Below are positions 51,352 through 61,140 of a stretch of DNA of 64,000 nucleotides, piece by piece. Under the pieces are notes generated by a model that ran no database searches, was not told the origin of the DNA, and saw nothing but the letters and a program-made list of their open reading frames with translations. Position 1 is the first letter of the stretch, and the number at the start of each line of letters is the position of its first letter. This DNA comes from an uncultured Erythrobacter sp. (GTDB lineage Bacteria > Pseudomonadota > Alphaproteobacteria > Sphingomonadales > Sphingomonadaceae), in the NCBI GenBank assembly GCA_947499505.1, contig CANMOQ010000001.1, positions 1,160,037-1,224,036 on the forward strand. The letters run 5' to 3'. A program made the translations under genes and the position numbers.

Positions 51352-52538
51352 GCGCGCCCCTCGCCAATCAGCCTGACGTAATCTCGCTCGGTTGCCGCCT
51401 TAATATTGCCGAAAGCGAGAAGCTGCGCGCCATGCTGCCAGAGGACGAGAATGTCGTCGTCGTCAACAGCTGCGCTGTGACCAATGAAGCGGTACGCCAG
51501 ACGCGCCAAGCCATCCGCAAGGCTCGCCGTGCAAGGCCCGATGCGCGCCTGATCGTGACCGGATGCGCCGCCGATATCGAGCGTGAACAACTCGCCGATA
51601 TGCCAGAAATCGACGGGCTTATCTCTAACCAGTCAAAGCTTGATCCGCGCGCCTGGAACCTGCCCAGTGATCACGCTCCGCTTGCCCCCACAAAGACCCG
51701 CGCCTTTATTGCGGTCCAGAATGGCTGCGACCACGCCTGCACCTTCTGCATCATCCCGCAGGGGCGCGGCACCAGCCGTTCCATGACCATTGCCGAGGTG
51801 CTGCGCGGGGTGGAGCAGCATCTGGAGCTAGGCGCGCGCGAAGTTGTTCTGACCGGGGTGGATGTTACAAGCTGGGGACACGATTTGCCCGGCACTCCGC
51901 CGTTGGGTGCGCTGGTCGGTGCAATCCTGGACCGCTTCCCAAGTCTTGCTCGCATGCGAATGTCTTCACTGGATGGCATTGAGATTGACGAGGCTCTGTT
52001 TGAGCTCTTCGCCAGCGAACCGCGCCTCATGCCGCATCTGCACCTATCCCTGCAGCATGGCCATGATCTGATCCTGAAACGGATGAAGCGGCGGCACCTG
52101 CGCGGCGATGCAGTGGATCTGGTACAGCGGCTAAAGGCACGCCGCCCGGATATTGCGATTGGCGCAGATCTGATCGCGGGCTTCCCAACCGAGACCGCTG
52201 AGCATCATCAAGCGAACCTCTCGATCATTCGCGAGCTGGACATCGTCCACGGCCATATCTTCCCATTCTCCCTGCGCGAAGGGACGCCAGCGGCCCGCAT
52301 GCCACAACACGACCGCGCACTTATCAAAGAGCGCGCCGCTGAACTGCGCGCGCTCGCGGCCAAAACGCGCACCAATTGGCTCGATAGCCTTGTGGGCGAA
52401 CCGCTTCAGGTCCTCGCCGAGGGCGATAACAGCGGCTACAGCGAGAGCTATGCCCGCGTCGCACTGCCCAGCGGCACACTACGCGGCACGATATTGACCG
52501 TCACACCGAATGCCCATGAGAAAGGCCTGCTGCAATGA
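51348..52538 (+). CDS. mtaB: tRNA methylthiotransferase MtaB (radical SAM)
   Basis: 396 residues from ATG at 51348, fixed by the overlap with dapF. It adds the methylthio group to t6A37 of tRNAs reading ANN codons. The N-terminal UPF0004 domain (VVVNSCAVTNEAV) carries auxiliary cluster cysteines, and the radical SAM cluster is in GCDHACTFCIIP (CxxxCxxC). A TRAM-like C-terminus begins near 335. The family is the MiaB group; the C-terminal domain and the CxxxCxxC context indicate MtaB rather than MiaB or RimO. Confidence 0.88.
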   Translation: MSAPLANQPDVISLGCRLNIAESEKLRAMLPEDENVVVVNSCAVTNEAVRQTRQAIRKARRARPDARLIVTGCAADIEREQLADMPEIDGLISNQSKLDPRAWNLPSDHAPLAPTKTRAFIAVQNGCDHACTFCIIPQGRGTSRSMTIAEVLRGVEQHLELGAREVVLTGVDVTSWGHDLPGTPPLGALVGAILDRFPSLARMRMSSLDGIEIDEALFELFASEPRLMPHLHLSLQHGHDLILKRMKRRHLRGDAVDLVQRLKARRPDIAIGADLIAGFPTETAEHHQANLSIIRELDIVHGHIFPFSLREGTPAARMPQHDRALIKERAAELRALAAKTRTNWLDSLVGEPLQVLAEGDNSGYSESYARVALPSGTLRGTILTVTPNAHEKGLLQ

Positions 52539-53473
52539 GCGATCCCGAGAATACGGGCTCTAGCTGGAGTGATCGGCTGTTTGGCGGCTTTCGCAAGACC
52601 TCTGAGCGGCTGTCCACCAATCTCACCGGCGTGGTCGGCACAGCGAAGCTTGATGATGCCACCTTGGATGAAGTGGAAGACGCGCTGATCATCTCAGACC
52701 TTGGCCCTTCAGCAGCTGGGCGGATCCGCGCTAAGCTGTCTGAAAAGCGCTTTGGCCTAGAGATCACCGAGCAGGAATTGAAAGAGGCCGTCGCTGAGGA
52801 AATCGCCGAGATCCTGCGCCCCGTGGCGAAACCGCTCGACGTGGTTGCCTTCCCCCGTCCGCAAGTGATCCTGGTGATAGGCGTCAACGGATCCGGCAAG
52901 ACAACAACCATCGCGAAGCTCGCCCATCTCTTCCAAGAGGACGATTACGGCGTGATGCTGGCCGCCGGGGACACCTTCCGTGCTGCCGCCATTGGCCAGC
53001 TCGCCACTTGGGCAGAGCGTGTCGGCGTGCCCATCGTTCGCGGGCCAGAGGGCGGCGATCCGGCCTCCATCGTGTTCGACGCAGTGAAAGAGGCGACGGA
53101 CACCGGCATCGACGCGCTGATCGTTGACACTGCTGGACGCCTGCAAAACAAGCGCGAGCTGATGGACGAGCTGGAGAAAATCCGCCGCGTTCTGGGCCGC
53201 CTTAATCCAGAGGCACCGCATGATGTTGTGCTCGTTCTGGACGCGACCAATGGTCAAAACGCTTTGTCCCAGATCGATGTGTTCAAGGAGGTCGCGGGCG
53301 TGACCGGGCTTATCATGACCAAGCTGGATGGCACCGCGCGCGGCGGGGTGCTGGTGGCGGCGGCGGAGCAATATGGCCTGCCGATCCATGCGATTGGCGT
53401 TGGCGAGACGATGGATGATCTGCGCCCGTTCGACCCCGATCTGGTTGCCAAAGTTATTGCAGGAGTGGTGTAG
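52535..53473 (+). CDS. ftsY: Signal recognition particle receptor FtsY
   Basis: 312 residues with a short N-terminal A region, then the N and G domains. GTPase motifs are GVNGSGKTTTIAKLA (G1), DTFRAAAIGQL (G2), DTAGRLQNKRELM (G3) and TKLDGTARGG (G4). It docks ribosome-SRP complexes at the membrane. It starts inside the mtaB stop (ATGA at 52535-52538). The acidic N-terminal extension is short compared with E. coli, as usual in alphaproteobacteria. Its transcript runs into a palindromic repeat. Confidence 0.96.
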   Translation: MSDPENTGSSWSDRLFGGFRKTSERLSTNLTGVVGTAKLDDATLDEVEDALIISDLGPSAAGRIRAKLSEKRFGLEITEQELKEAVAEEIAEILRPVAKPLDVVAFPRPQVILVIGVNGSGKTTTIAKLAHLFQEDDYGVMLAAGDTFRAAAIGQLATWAERVGVPIVRGPEGGDPASIVFDAVKEATDTGIDALIVDTAGRLQNKRELMDELEKIRRVLGRLNPEAPHDVVLVLDATNGQNALSQIDVFKEVAGVTGLIMTKLDGTARGGVLVAAAEQYGLPIHAIGVGETMDDLRPFDPDLVAKVIAGVV

Positions 53474-53489
53474 CGCTTGCCACCAATGC

Positions 53490-53561
53490 CCGTTCGTGCT
53501 GAGCCTGTCGAAGCACGTGCGGCACTGACCTCACGCCCTTCGACAAGCTCAGGACGAGCGG
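53490..53561. repeat. Sphingomonad-type palindromic element
   Basis: Arms of 24 bases, 53490-53513 and 53538-53561, pair with three mismatches across a 24-base loop. The arms read CGTTCGTGCTGAGCCTGTCG and, in the other direction, CTTCGACAAGCTCAGGACGA. Sequences of this type occur many times in sphingomonad genomes and resemble REP elements. It fills most of the ftsY-yciB gap, and the right arm ends 7 bases before the yciB start, so it may supply or hide that gene's ribosome binding site. Confidence 0.85.
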
Positions 53562-53568
53562 AATTTCT

Positions 53569-54219
53569 ATGACTAGTGAAGCATCCCAAACCGAGAAGAA
53601 AAAAGGCTCAGGCTGGCTTAACGTCGCGGTGGATTATGGGCCGCTGCTGGTTTTCCTCAGCGTCTACAAGTTTTACGCACCGGATGAGCCTGAGTCGATC
53701 AGCGAGCTATCCGCGATCATTCGCGGCACCGGCGCGTTCATGGTCGCGGCTCTTATCGCGCTGGCCGTGTCGAAATGGCGGCTGGGCAAGATCTCACCGA
53801 TGTTATGGTTCTCCACCGCCCTCATCGTGGGGTTTGGCGGGCTAACAATCTTCCTAGGTGATCCGGTCTTCGTGCAGCTGAAGCCAACCATCATCTACGG
53901 CTTCTTTGGAGTGGCCCTACTGGTCGGTTGGAAAATGGGCAAGGCGCTGCTCAAGATCTTGCTGGAGGCCGCATTTGAAGGCCTGACAAACGAAGGCTGG
54001 CTGAAGCTGTCGCGCAATTGGGGCGTATTCTTCCTCGCGCTGGCAGCGCTCAACGAGGGCCTGCGCGCCTACATGACCTTTGAAGGCTGGCTCTGGGCCA
54101 AGCTATGGGTGTTCCTGCCGCTCACATTCCTGTTCACCTTTGCCAATATCCCGATGCTGCTGAAGCATGGGCTGGACTTGGGTGAGGAAGAGAGCGAGGC
54201 GGAAGCAAAGGACGGGTGA
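53569..54219 (+). CDS. yciB: Inner membrane-spanning protein YciB/IspZ (septation protein A)
   Basis: 216 residues with about five hydrophobic helices. Family marks are VDYGPLLVFLSVYKFY near the start, KPTIIYGFFGVALL and LSRNWGVFFLALAALNEGLR. The C-terminal tail is acidic (GEEESEAEAKDG). Homologues influence cell shape and septation; the mechanism is not settled. It is directly downstream of ftsY, separated by the palindromic repeat, an arrangement common in this group. Confidence 0.92.
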   Translation: MTSEASQTEKKKGSGWLNVAVDYGPLLVFLSVYKFYAPDEPESISELSAIIRGTGAFMVAALIALAVSKWRLGKISPMLWFSTALIVGFGGLTIFLGDPVFVQLKPTIIYGFFGVALLVGWKMGKALLKILLEAAFEGLTNEGWLKLSRNWGVFFLALAALNEGLRAYMTFEGWLWAKLWVFLPLTFLFTFANIPMLLKHGLDLGEEESEAEAKDG

Positions 54220-54224
54220 AAGCG

Positions 54225-54731
54225 CTAGAGCTTGAGTGAACGCATCACCATCGCTGCGCTGCTTGTTTTAGGTCCATCATAGTCCGGACTTTCGAGATTG
54301 ACCTGATCAAAGCCCAGCTTGATGAGCACACGCATAGAGCCGACATTTTCAGGCTTGTGCTCAGCATAAATCTGCTTCGAGCCGAGTGACCTTACCGTCT
54401 CCAAAAGGGCAGCTACTGCCTCTGTTGCGATGCCGCGCCCCCAGCATTGCCTTGCGACCCAATAGCCCAGTTTCAGGTGACCATCAGGCCGCGAAACGCC
54501 GCATCCACCCACAAGACCACTACCGCTATCCAGCGTCTCGAAGATCAGGAACCTAGGCAGCTCATCTCTTTGCATGCTTTCAATGAAAGCCAAAGCGTCG
54601 CTATGTGAGTAGGGCCACGGCACATGGGCCAGTTGGCTGACGACGGCGTGATCGCCCATAGCCTCAGTTAATGCGTGCGCGTCATCCGGCACACCTGGTC
54701 GCAAAAGAAGCCTTGGGGTCGATAGCTGCAT
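54225..54731 (-). CDS. GNAT family N-acetyltransferase (RimJ/RimL type)
   Basis: 168 residues. The acetyl-CoA loop is CWGRGIATEAV (motif A), preceded by KLGYWVARQ, and the C-terminal part SMRVLIKLGF is typical of RimJ/RimL relatives. The acceptor substrate is unknown, and may be a protein N-terminus, an antibiotic or a small metabolite. It starts 6 bases after the kup stop on the same strand, so it is probably expressed with kup. Confidence 0.85.
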   Translation of the reverse strand: MQLSTPRLLLRPGVPDDAHALTEAMGDHAVVSQLAHVPWPYSHSDALAFIESMQRDELPRFLIFETLDSGSGLVGGCGVSRPDGHLKLGYWVARQCWGRGIATEAVAALLETVRSLGSKQIYAEHKPENVGSMRVLIKLGFDQVNLESPDYDGPKTSSAAMVMRSLKL

Positions 54732-54737
54732 TCGACC

Positions 54738-56660
54738 CTATATCTCCACCTGGCTGCCTAGCTCCACCACACGGTTGGTTGGCAGTCGGAAGAATTCCAT
54801 CGCCGTCGCTGCGTTTCTCAGCATCCACGCAAAGATCTTCTCACGCCAGATCGGCATGCCCGGCTTGTCGCTCGGCAGCAGGGTTTGCCGCGAGAGGAAG
54901 AAGCTGGTGTGCATCATGTCGAACTCGCCGCCGCATTGTTCCATCTGTTTCAGGCCCAGCGGGACGTTCGTCTCTTCCATAAAGCCATAGCGCAGCACCG
55001 CGCGGTAGAACCCGTCGCCCATATCCGTATATTCGCAACGGCTGCTCGGATCGACATAGGGCACGTCCTGAATATCGACCGTCAGGATCACAACGCGTTC
55101 GTGCAGCACCTTGTTGTGCTTGATATTGTGCAGCAGCGCAGAGGGTACGCCAGCGGTGCTGGAGGCCATAAAGATCGCCGTGCCCGGCACGCGGGTGGCA
55201 GAATTCTTGGCGGACTTGGCGAAGATCTCCATTGGCAGGGCAACCTCGCTCATCCGGTCGCGCATCAGCTTGCGACCGCGCGCCCATGTGGTGAGCAGCA
55301 GGAAGGCGATGAAGCCGACCATCAGCGGGAACCAGCCGCCGTCCGGCACCTTGGTAAGGTTCGCAGCGAAGTACGCGCCGTCCACGATCAGGAACAGGAT
55401 CACGACGGGCGCGGCGTACCACCATTTCCATTTCCACACGCCCACCAGCAGCACCGCCATCAGCAGCGTGTCGATCGTGACCGCGCCGGTCACCGCGATG
55501 CCGTAAGCGCTGGCGAGGTTGGACGAATTCTGGAACGTCAGCACCAGAATGATCACCGCCACCATCAGCGCCCAGTTCACCACCGGAATGTAAATCTGGC
55601 CGCCTTCAGTCTCGCTGGTGTGGCGGATCGACAGGCGCGGAATATAGCCCATTTGGATCGCTTGGTGCGTGATCGAGAACGCGCCAGAGATAACCGCTTG
55701 GCTGGCGATGAAGGTCGCGACTGTGGCCAGGAACACCAACGGTAGGCGCCATTCCTCGCTCGCAAGGAAGAAGAACGGGCTCTGAATGGCTTCGGCGGCT
55801 TGTTCCGGCGGCAGGCCGATGATCATCGCGCCTTGCCCAAAGTAGTTGAGCAGCAGGCAGGGCATGACAAAGCCGAACCACGAGAGCCTCATCGGGCCGC
55901 GTCCGAAATGCCCCATATCGGAATAGAGCGCCTCTGAGCCGGTCACTGCGAGCACCACAGAGCCCAGCGCCAGAAACGCCAGCCAGCCATCAAGGACGAA
56001 AAAATTCACCGCGTGATAGGGGTTGAGCGCCCACAGGATCTCTGGCGTGTTGAATATCTGCCATGCGCCCATGCTTGCGATGACGGTGAAGTACACAATC
56101 ATGACCGGGGCAAACAGCGCCCCAACCTTCGCCGTGCCGCGCTTTTGCAGCATGAACAGGAAGACCAGCAGCCCAAGTGCAATCGGGATAACGAAACGCT
56201 GCAATCCGGGGTCCACCACCGTTAGACCCTCAACCGCAGACAGGACCGAAATCGCAGGCGTAATCATGCTGTCGCCATAAAACAGCGAGGTCGCAAACAC
56301 GCCGAGCAACAGCGCCACCCAGCCATATTTGGATTTGCTGAGCTGGCTGGAGATCAGCGCAACCAGGGCGAGCGAACCGCCCTGCCCCTTGTTATCGGCG
56401 CGCATCAGGATCGTGACATATTGGATCGAGACGACCAGCGTCATCGACCAAAAGATCAGACTGATGACGCCCAGAACATGCGCTGTGTCGAGCGCTAGCG
56501 GATGCGGGCCAACAAAGGTTTCGCGAAAGGCATAGAGCGGGCTGGTGCCGATATCGCCAAAGACGATACCGATCGCGCCAACCGCGAGCGCCTTTTTAGA
56601 CGCGCTATGGCCCTTGCCGCCTTGGGGCGGTTGGTGTGCTGGCGCTGCTGTATTGCTCAT
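54738..56660 (-). CDS. kup: Potassium uptake transporter Kup
   Basis: 640 residues with about 12 hydrophobic helices and a C-terminal soluble part (from about 480). The family start [21 protein letters not shown] and the block [18 protein letters not shown] are shortened here to their cores: [11 protein letters not shown] and VEGLTVVDP. It imports K+ with protons across the inner membrane. It is on the same strand as the ccm operon, 158 bases downstream of no gene, so it has its own promoter. A GNAT gene follows it. Confidence 0.95.
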   Translation of the reverse strand: MSNTAAPAHQPPQGGKGHSASKKALAVGAIGIVFGDIGTSPLYAFRETFVGPHPLALDTAHVLGVISLIFWSMTLVVSIQYVTILMRADNKGQGGSLALVALISSQLSKSKYGWVALLLGVFATSLFYGDSMITPAISVLSAVEGLTVVDPGLQRFVIPIALGLLVFLFMLQKRGTAKVGALFAPVMIVYFTVIASMGAWQIFNTPEILWALNPYHAVNFFVLDGWLAFLALGSVVLAVTGSEALYSDMGHFGRGPMRLSWFGFVMPCLLLNYFGQGAMIIGLPPEQAAEAIQSPFFFLASEEWRLPLVFLATVATFIASQAVISGAFSITHQAIQMGYIPRLSIRHTSETEGGQIYIPVVNWALMVAVIILVLTFQNSSNLASAYGIAVTGAVTIDTLLMAVLLVGVWKWKWWYAAPVVILFLIVDGAYFAANLTKVPDGGWFPLMVGFIAFLLLTTWARGRKLMRDRMSEVALPMEIFAKSAKNSATRVPGTAIFMASSTAGVPSALLHNIKHNKVLHERVVILTVDIQDVPYVDPSSRCEYTDMGDGFYRAVLRYGFMEETNVPLGLKQMEQCGGEFDMMHTSFFLSRQTLLPSDKPGMPIWREKIFAWMLRNAATAMEFFRLPTNRVVELGSQVEI

Positions 56661-56818
56661 GCGTAATGGATTTCCCGAAGTAGAGCCGCGGCCCTATCGA
56701 TACTGCCCTCGTAAATTAGCCGCCCGATTTAGCGACTCTGCCCCCTCACGAACCATGTGAGGTGCGCGCGCTTAGCACCGCCTTCGCGCCCCTGCAACTC
56801 AGGCGGTGGATGCGCGCC

Positions 56819-57460
56819 TTATTGGGCCGCCGGATTGGGAGCGCCAGAGAGCATGGCATCAATGGCCTCGAGCCGCTGGGTAAGCTCTGCGTGCCACGGC
56901 GCATCCTCTGGGGTGCGCTCCAAGAGCTCGGCCCAAACGGCGCGCGCTTCGCGCACTTGGCGGTTACGGAAATAGGCCGCGCCAAGGAAGAAACCCGCGC
57001 CCGGATTGGCAGGATCGGCCTTGCTCGCCCGGTCAAAGGCATTGTGCGCCGCCGGTGTGACGCTACCATCGGCATGCTCAACCAAAGCCATGCCGAGCGC
57101 CAACCAGCCCTCTGCGTGCCCCGGATTGTCCGCGAGGCCGCCGCGCAGTAATCCAGCAGCATCAGAGAACCGCCCGCGCCGGGCAAATCCATCGGAAACA
57201 GTGAGATAGTTTGGTTTGGGCTCGCCCGCATCAAACAAAGCGCGGCGCGCCTCGACCATCTGTTCGCCAGAGCGCGGCTCCTGCACCATCGCAGCCTTCG
57301 GGCTGCTGGGCTGGCTCGCGCTGCCCTGCCAGGCATAGCCGGTGAGGCCAAACACCAAGACCGCGCCGAACAGCGTCCAGCTCGATTTCGGCAGGCGCAG
57401 CACAAATGCGGCAAAGCCGAACGCGGCAAGCGCCAGGAGTGAGACGGCAATCCAGCCCAT
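56819..57460 (-). CDS. ccmI: Cytochrome c biogenesis TPR protein CcmI-like
   Basis: 213 residues with two membrane helices near the start (about 2-22 and 27-44), followed by TPR repeats (SDAAGLLRGGLADNPGHAEG). In System I cytochrome c maturation, CcmI presents apocytochrome c to the heme lyase complex. Its start shares bases with the ccmH stop (TAATG). At 213 residues it is shorter than the full CcmI/CycH of other proteobacteria (about 400), so it may be a reduced form. It ends the operon. Confidence 0.85.
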   Translation of the reverse strand: MGWIAVSLLALAAFGFAAFVLRLPKSSWTLFGAVLVFGLTGYAWQGSASQPSSPKAAMVQEPRSGEQMVEARRALFDAGEPKPNYLTVSDGFARRGRFSDAAGLLRGGLADNPGHAEGWLALGMALVEHADGSVTPAAHNAFDRASKADPANPGAGFFLGAAYFRNRQVREARAVWAELLERTPEDAPWHAELTQRLEAIDAMLSGAPNPAAQ

Positions 57461-57933
57461 TATGCGTTTTCCTCTGAAGTGGGCGCGCTGTCTGCTTCGT
57501 CCCCATCAGAGCGCTTGCGCCCCAGACGGCGGAACAACAGCAGGAAACCGAAGCCAAAGATGATCGCTGGTACAAGGAAAAGCGGCCAAGTCGTGGAGCT
57601 CACCTCCGGCTGGTAGCTGACATAATCGCCATAGCGCACGATCAGCCATTGGCGGATCGCCTCCGGCTCCTCCCCTGCGGCCAGGCGCGAGCGGACCTGA
57701 TGGCGCATATCGCCAGCCATCGGAGCATCGCTGTCGTGGATGTTCTGGCTCTGACACGTCAGACAGCGCAGCGTCGCCATCAGCTCTACGGCCTGAGCCT
57801 CCAGCGCCGGGTCTTCCAACTGCGTATAGGCATAGGGCGCAGGCGGCAGCGAATCTTGCGCGGTCAGCGGCACGCTAAGCATCGCCAACGGAGCGAGCAC
57901 GGCGGCGAGTAGAGCGGTGAAAAGTGCCCTCAC
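57460..57933 (-). CDS. ccmH: Cytochrome c maturation protein CcmH
   Basis: 157 residues with a signal peptide (about 1-25), the thiol motif LRCLTCQSQNI, and one C-terminal membrane helix (about 115-133). CcmH reduces apocytochrome cysteines together with CcmG and joins the heme lyase complex. Its start overlaps the ccmG stop by four bases (ATGA at 57930-57933). The acidic tail after the helix is short. Confidence 0.94.
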   Translation of the reverse strand: MRALFTALLAAVLAPLAMLSVPLTAQDSLPPAPYAYTQLEDPALEAQAVELMATLRCLTCQSQNIHDSDAPMAGDMRHQVRSRLAAGEEPEAIRQWLIVRYGDYVSYQPEVSSTTWPLFLVPAIIFGFGFLLLFRRLGRKRSDGDEADSAPTSEENA

Positions 57934-58457
57934 GCTTCCGCCTTCTTGAGCTCTTCTAGCAGCAGCGGAATATGCTCCAACCGGATGTCGCCAATATGCT
58001 GATACCGGATCACGCCTTCGGCATCGATCACATAGGTTTCCGGCACGCCAGACGCGCCAATTTCCAGCATCAGCGACGAGATATCGTCCTTACCAATACG
58101 GGTGTAGGGATTGCCGTAGCGCTCTAGAAAATTCGCCACGTCCTCCGGCTTGTCTCGGATCGCGACGCCGATGATCTCCACGCCCTGCCCTTCGAGCACT
58201 TCGAGCTGCTTCGCCTCAGCAATGCACGGCAGGCACCAGCTCGCCCAGATATTGAGCAGCTTTGGCTTGCCGCCGATAAAGTCCGCGCGCGATGCGCCAG
58301 GCATGGCCTCTACCGCTGCGGGCAGTTCAAATTCAGGTAGGGCCTTCTCAACCATGGCCGAGGGGATTTGATCATCTTTCGGCTGAGTCAGCTGATAACC
58401 CGCCAGTCCCAGGAAGAAGACGAAGAGGCCCAAAGGTATCCATAAGGTCCAGCGCAT
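57930..58457 (-). CDS. ccmG: Thiol:disulfide interchange protein CcmG/DsbE
   Basis: 175 residues, with an N-terminal signal-anchor (about 5-22) and a periplasmic thioredoxin fold. The redox motif is WASWCLPC, and the glutamate characteristic of CcmG is in VPETYVID. It reduces the heme-binding cysteines of apocytochrome c in the periplasm. The ATG shares its A with the ccmF stop (TGATG at 58457). Confidence 0.95.
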   Translation of the reverse strand: MRWTLWIPLGLFVFFLGLAGYQLTQPKDDQIPSAMVEKALPEFELPAAVEAMPGASRADFIGGKPKLLNIWASWCLPCIAEAKQLEVLEGQGVEIIGVAIRDKPEDVANFLERYGNPYTRIGKDDISSLMLEIGASGVPETYVIDAEGVIRYQHIGDIRLEHIPLLLEELKKAEA

Positions 58458-60511
58458 CAGGCAGGCTCCCCGTGCGCTTCATTGTGCGCTTTACCCTGCG
58501 CATCCTTCGCAAGCGCTGCTTCGCCCAGCTCACCGTGCTTCAATGCTTCGACTTCAGCGCGTTTTTCGGTGCCGCGCAGAACCGCACGGCGGCGTTTCAA
58601 GTCTGCGCTCACGCGTCCAATAATCGCCAGCGTTCCGCCAAACGCAATCAGCAGGCCGCCATACCAGATGAAAGTCACAAACGGTTTCCACCAAATCCGC
58701 AACTGCCAACGCTGATTGCCATTGGCATCAACCCCGGCGGAATCGCCAATCACGGCGTACAGCTGACCATCCCAGCGGGTGAGCAAAGCGCTCTCGCTGG
58801 TGGCCTGCGCGGGCGCCCAGAAGTTGCGCGCTTGCGGGATCATGACAGCGGCCGCGCCCTCGCCGCGCTGAGCCAGTACTCGGGCCTCCATCGCGGTCCA
58901 GTTTGGCCCAGCAATCGGATCGACGCTTTCCAAGGTGATGTTCCACCCGGCGACTTGCTGGCTTTCTCCTGCGATCACCGCCGACAAACGCTCTTTGGTA
59001 AAGGCGCTCTCGCTGGCCATGCCGAACAGCGATACCGCGACGCCGAAATGCGCGAGCACCATGCCCCATGTTGCGAGCGGCACGCGCGAAAGTTTGCGTC
59101 CCCGAAGCGGCAAAAAGGATGCGATCGCAAGGCCCGCCGACAATGCGAGGCCAAGGATCGCGAGGACGGAATAATCGCCCAGCACTGCGACGAGCACCAA
59201 CACGCTGACGATGATCGCGCCGACAATTCCCAATTCCATCTGAATGCGCGCAGGCTTATCTTCGCGCCAGCGCATCAATGGGCCAGCGGCCATCACCAAG
59301 AACATCGGCACCGCGAAAATCGCGCTAACTGGATTGAAATACGGCGGGCCAACGGACACGCGAATATCAAACGCCTCGGTCAGCAGCGGATAGAGCGTGC
59401 CGAGCAGCACAATCCCGAGGATCGCGGATAGCATCACATTGTTGAACACCAGAGCGCCGTCGCGGCTACTCATGGCAAAGCGCTTACCCTCTGCCACCGT
59501 GCCAGCGCGCAAAGCGAAGATCGCGAGGCTGCCGCCAATATAGATCGCCAGCAGGACTAGGATAAAGCTGCCCCGCTCTGGGTCGACGGCGAACGCATGG
59601 ACGCTGGTCAGCACGCCGGAGCGCACCAGGAACGTCCCCAGCATACTCATCGAGAAGGCGACCACGCCGAGCATAATTGTCCATGTGCGCAAGGCATCAC
59701 GCGCGGCCAGCACGCTGGTCGAGTGCAGCAATGCGGTGGCTGCGAGCCACGGCATCAAAGAGGCGTTCTCAACCGGGTCCCAGAACCACCAGCCGCCCCA
59801 GCCAAGCTCGTAATAAGCCCAGTAACTACCAGCCGTAATGCCCAGCGTCAGGAACACCCAAGCGCCCAGCACCCATGGCCGCATTACGCGCGCAAATTCC
59901 GGGGTCACATTGCGGGTCAGCAGCGCACCAATCGCAAAGCTGAAGGCAACCGACAGGCCGACATAGCCAATGTAAAGCGTCGGCGGATGCAGCGCCAAGC
60001 CAATGTCTTGCAGCAGCGGGTTCAGCCCCTGCCCCTCTGGCGCTGGAATGGGCAGGCGCTCAAACGGGTTCGAACTGAGCAGGAGGAAAGCGTAAAAGCC
60101 GAGCGCGACGAAACCCTGCGTCGCCAGCGTTGCCTGCATCGTGCGCACGGGCAGCCGCTTCTCCAGCCATCCAATCAGCCCGCCCGACAGTGCCATCACC
60201 GCGACCCATAGCAGCATGGAGCCCTCGTGATTGCCCCAGGTACCGGTCACTTTGTAAAGCATCGGCTTTAGCGAATGCGAATTCGCCGCGACCAGTTTCA
60301 CGGACAGATCGGTGATCGCGAAGCACCACATCAGCATGAAGAACGCCAGCGTCGCGAGCAAAGCCTGAACCATGGCAGCGGGGCGCATCAATCGCGCCAG
60401 CTCGCCATCCTCGCCCTGTTCCTGGCGCAGCGCCAGAACGCCTGCGAACAATTGCAGCGCGGCTAGCGCAGCGGCGAGCCACAGGGCAGCAAGGCCAATC
60501 TCTGCAATCAT
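58457..60511 (-). CDS. ccmF: Heme lyase subunit CcmF
   Basis: 684 residues with about 15 hydrophobic helices. The tryptophan-rich heme-handling domain reads GGWWFWDPVENASLMPW, and further conserved histidine positions follow (LHSTSVLAARD). It joins heme to apocytochrome c in the periplasm with CcmH and CcmI. Length and motifs are normal. The gene is 9 bases downstream of ccmE. Confidence 0.96.
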   Translation of the reverse strand: MIAEIGLAALWLAAALAALQLFAGVLALRQEQGEDGELARLMRPAAMVQALLATLAFFMLMWCFAITDLSVKLVAANSHSLKPMLYKVTGTWGNHEGSMLLWVAVMALSGGLIGWLEKRLPVRTMQATLATQGFVALGFYAFLLLSSNPFERLPIPAPEGQGLNPLLQDIGLALHPPTLYIGYVGLSVAFSFAIGALLTRNVTPEFARVMRPWVLGAWVFLTLGITAGSYWAYYELGWGGWWFWDPVENASLMPWLAATALLHSTSVLAARDALRTWTIMLGVVAFSMSMLGTFLVRSGVLTSVHAFAVDPERGSFILVLLAIYIGGSLAIFALRAGTVAEGKRFAMSSRDGALVFNNVMLSAILGIVLLGTLYPLLTEAFDIRVSVGPPYFNPVSAIFAVPMFLVMAAGPLMRWREDKPARIQMELGIVGAIIVSVLVLVAVLGDYSVLAILGLALSAGLAIASFLPLRGRKLSRVPLATWGMVLAHFGVAVSLFGMASESAFTKERLSAVIAGESQQVAGWNITLESVDPIAGPNWTAMEARVLAQRGEGAAAVMIPQARNFWAPAQATSESALLTRWDGQLYAVIGDSAGVDANGNQRWQLRIWWKPFVTFIWYGGLLIAFGGTLAIIGRVSADLKRRRAVLRGTEKRAEVEALKHGELGEAALAKDAQGKAHNEAHGEPA

Positions 60512-60520
60512 CAGGCGACC

Positions 60521-61003
60521 TTAATCCGTGTACATCGTGGTGGTGTAGGATTGCTCAGGCGATTGATGCTGCTCCAAGCCTTCCAGCTCGCGCGGCACAT
60601 AATTCTCATCATGTTTCGCCAGCAAGTTGGTGGCGAGGAAAGTGCCATTTTTCTGCAGGCTGCCATCGGCGACCACGCCGGAGCCCTCGACGAATAGGTC
60701 AGGCAGGATGCCGCTGTAGCGCACCGGAATGGTCGCGGTTTCATTGCCGGTAACAACAAAGGCAACGGTAATCCCATCATCCAGCGTCTCGAGCGAGCCA
60801 GGCTGAACCATGCCGCCCAGCCGCACCGCTTTGCCTGCTTCAGGCGGGTTCGCGCTCATTTGCTCGGGCAGATAGAAGAAGTTCGCTTGGTTGCGCAAAG
60901 CATAGGCAGCCAGCAGGCCCGCCGAGATAACCGCGACAATGGCAATCACCACCAACACCATTCGTTGATGCTTCGCGCGTAGCCCGGTGCCTGTCTTTGT
61001 CAT
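60521..61003 (-). CDS. ccmE: Heme chaperone CcmE
   Basis: 160 residues with one N-terminal membrane helix (about 15-35) and a periplasmic OB-fold. The heme-binding histidine is in LLAKHDENYVP, the signature of the family. It carries heme from CcmC to CcmF. Its ATG overlaps the ccmD stop (ATGA at 61000-61003). Confidence 0.96.
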   Translation of the reverse strand: MTKTGTGLRAKHQRMVLVVIAIVAVISAGLLAAYALRNQANFFYLPEQMSANPPEAGKAVRLGGMVQPGSLETLDDGITVAFVVTGNETATIPVRYSGILPDLFVEGSGVVADGSLQKNGTFLATNLLAKHDENYVPRELEGLEQHQSPEQSYTTTMYTD

Positions 61004-61140
61004 CGCCGCTTCACCTCATCCCGGCGGCGTTCAGCCCGCCGCATGCTTTGCCACGCCCAGATCGTCACTGCGATCAAGGCGCCAATGCCGACCACATAGG
61101 CCGCAATTACGTAGTCCCACTGGTTGAGCGCTTCACGCAT
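61000..61140 (-). CDS. ccmD: Heme exporter protein CcmD
   Basis: 46 residues, one membrane helix (about 10-32) followed by a basic tail (MRRAERRRDEVKRR). The start shares its A with the ccmC stop (TGATG at 61140), and the stop overlaps ccmE. Size, topology and position between ccmC and ccmE identify it; CcmD joins CcmABC and is needed for release of holo-CcmE. Confidence 0.9.
   Translation of the reverse strand: MREALNQWDYVIAAYVVGIGALIAVTIWAWQSMRRAERRRDEVKRR

Noticed and set aside
58292..59431. 379-codon open frame on the plus strand opposite ccmF
   Set aside because: Shadow of ccmF, with a composition rich in Arg, His and Gln and no domain.
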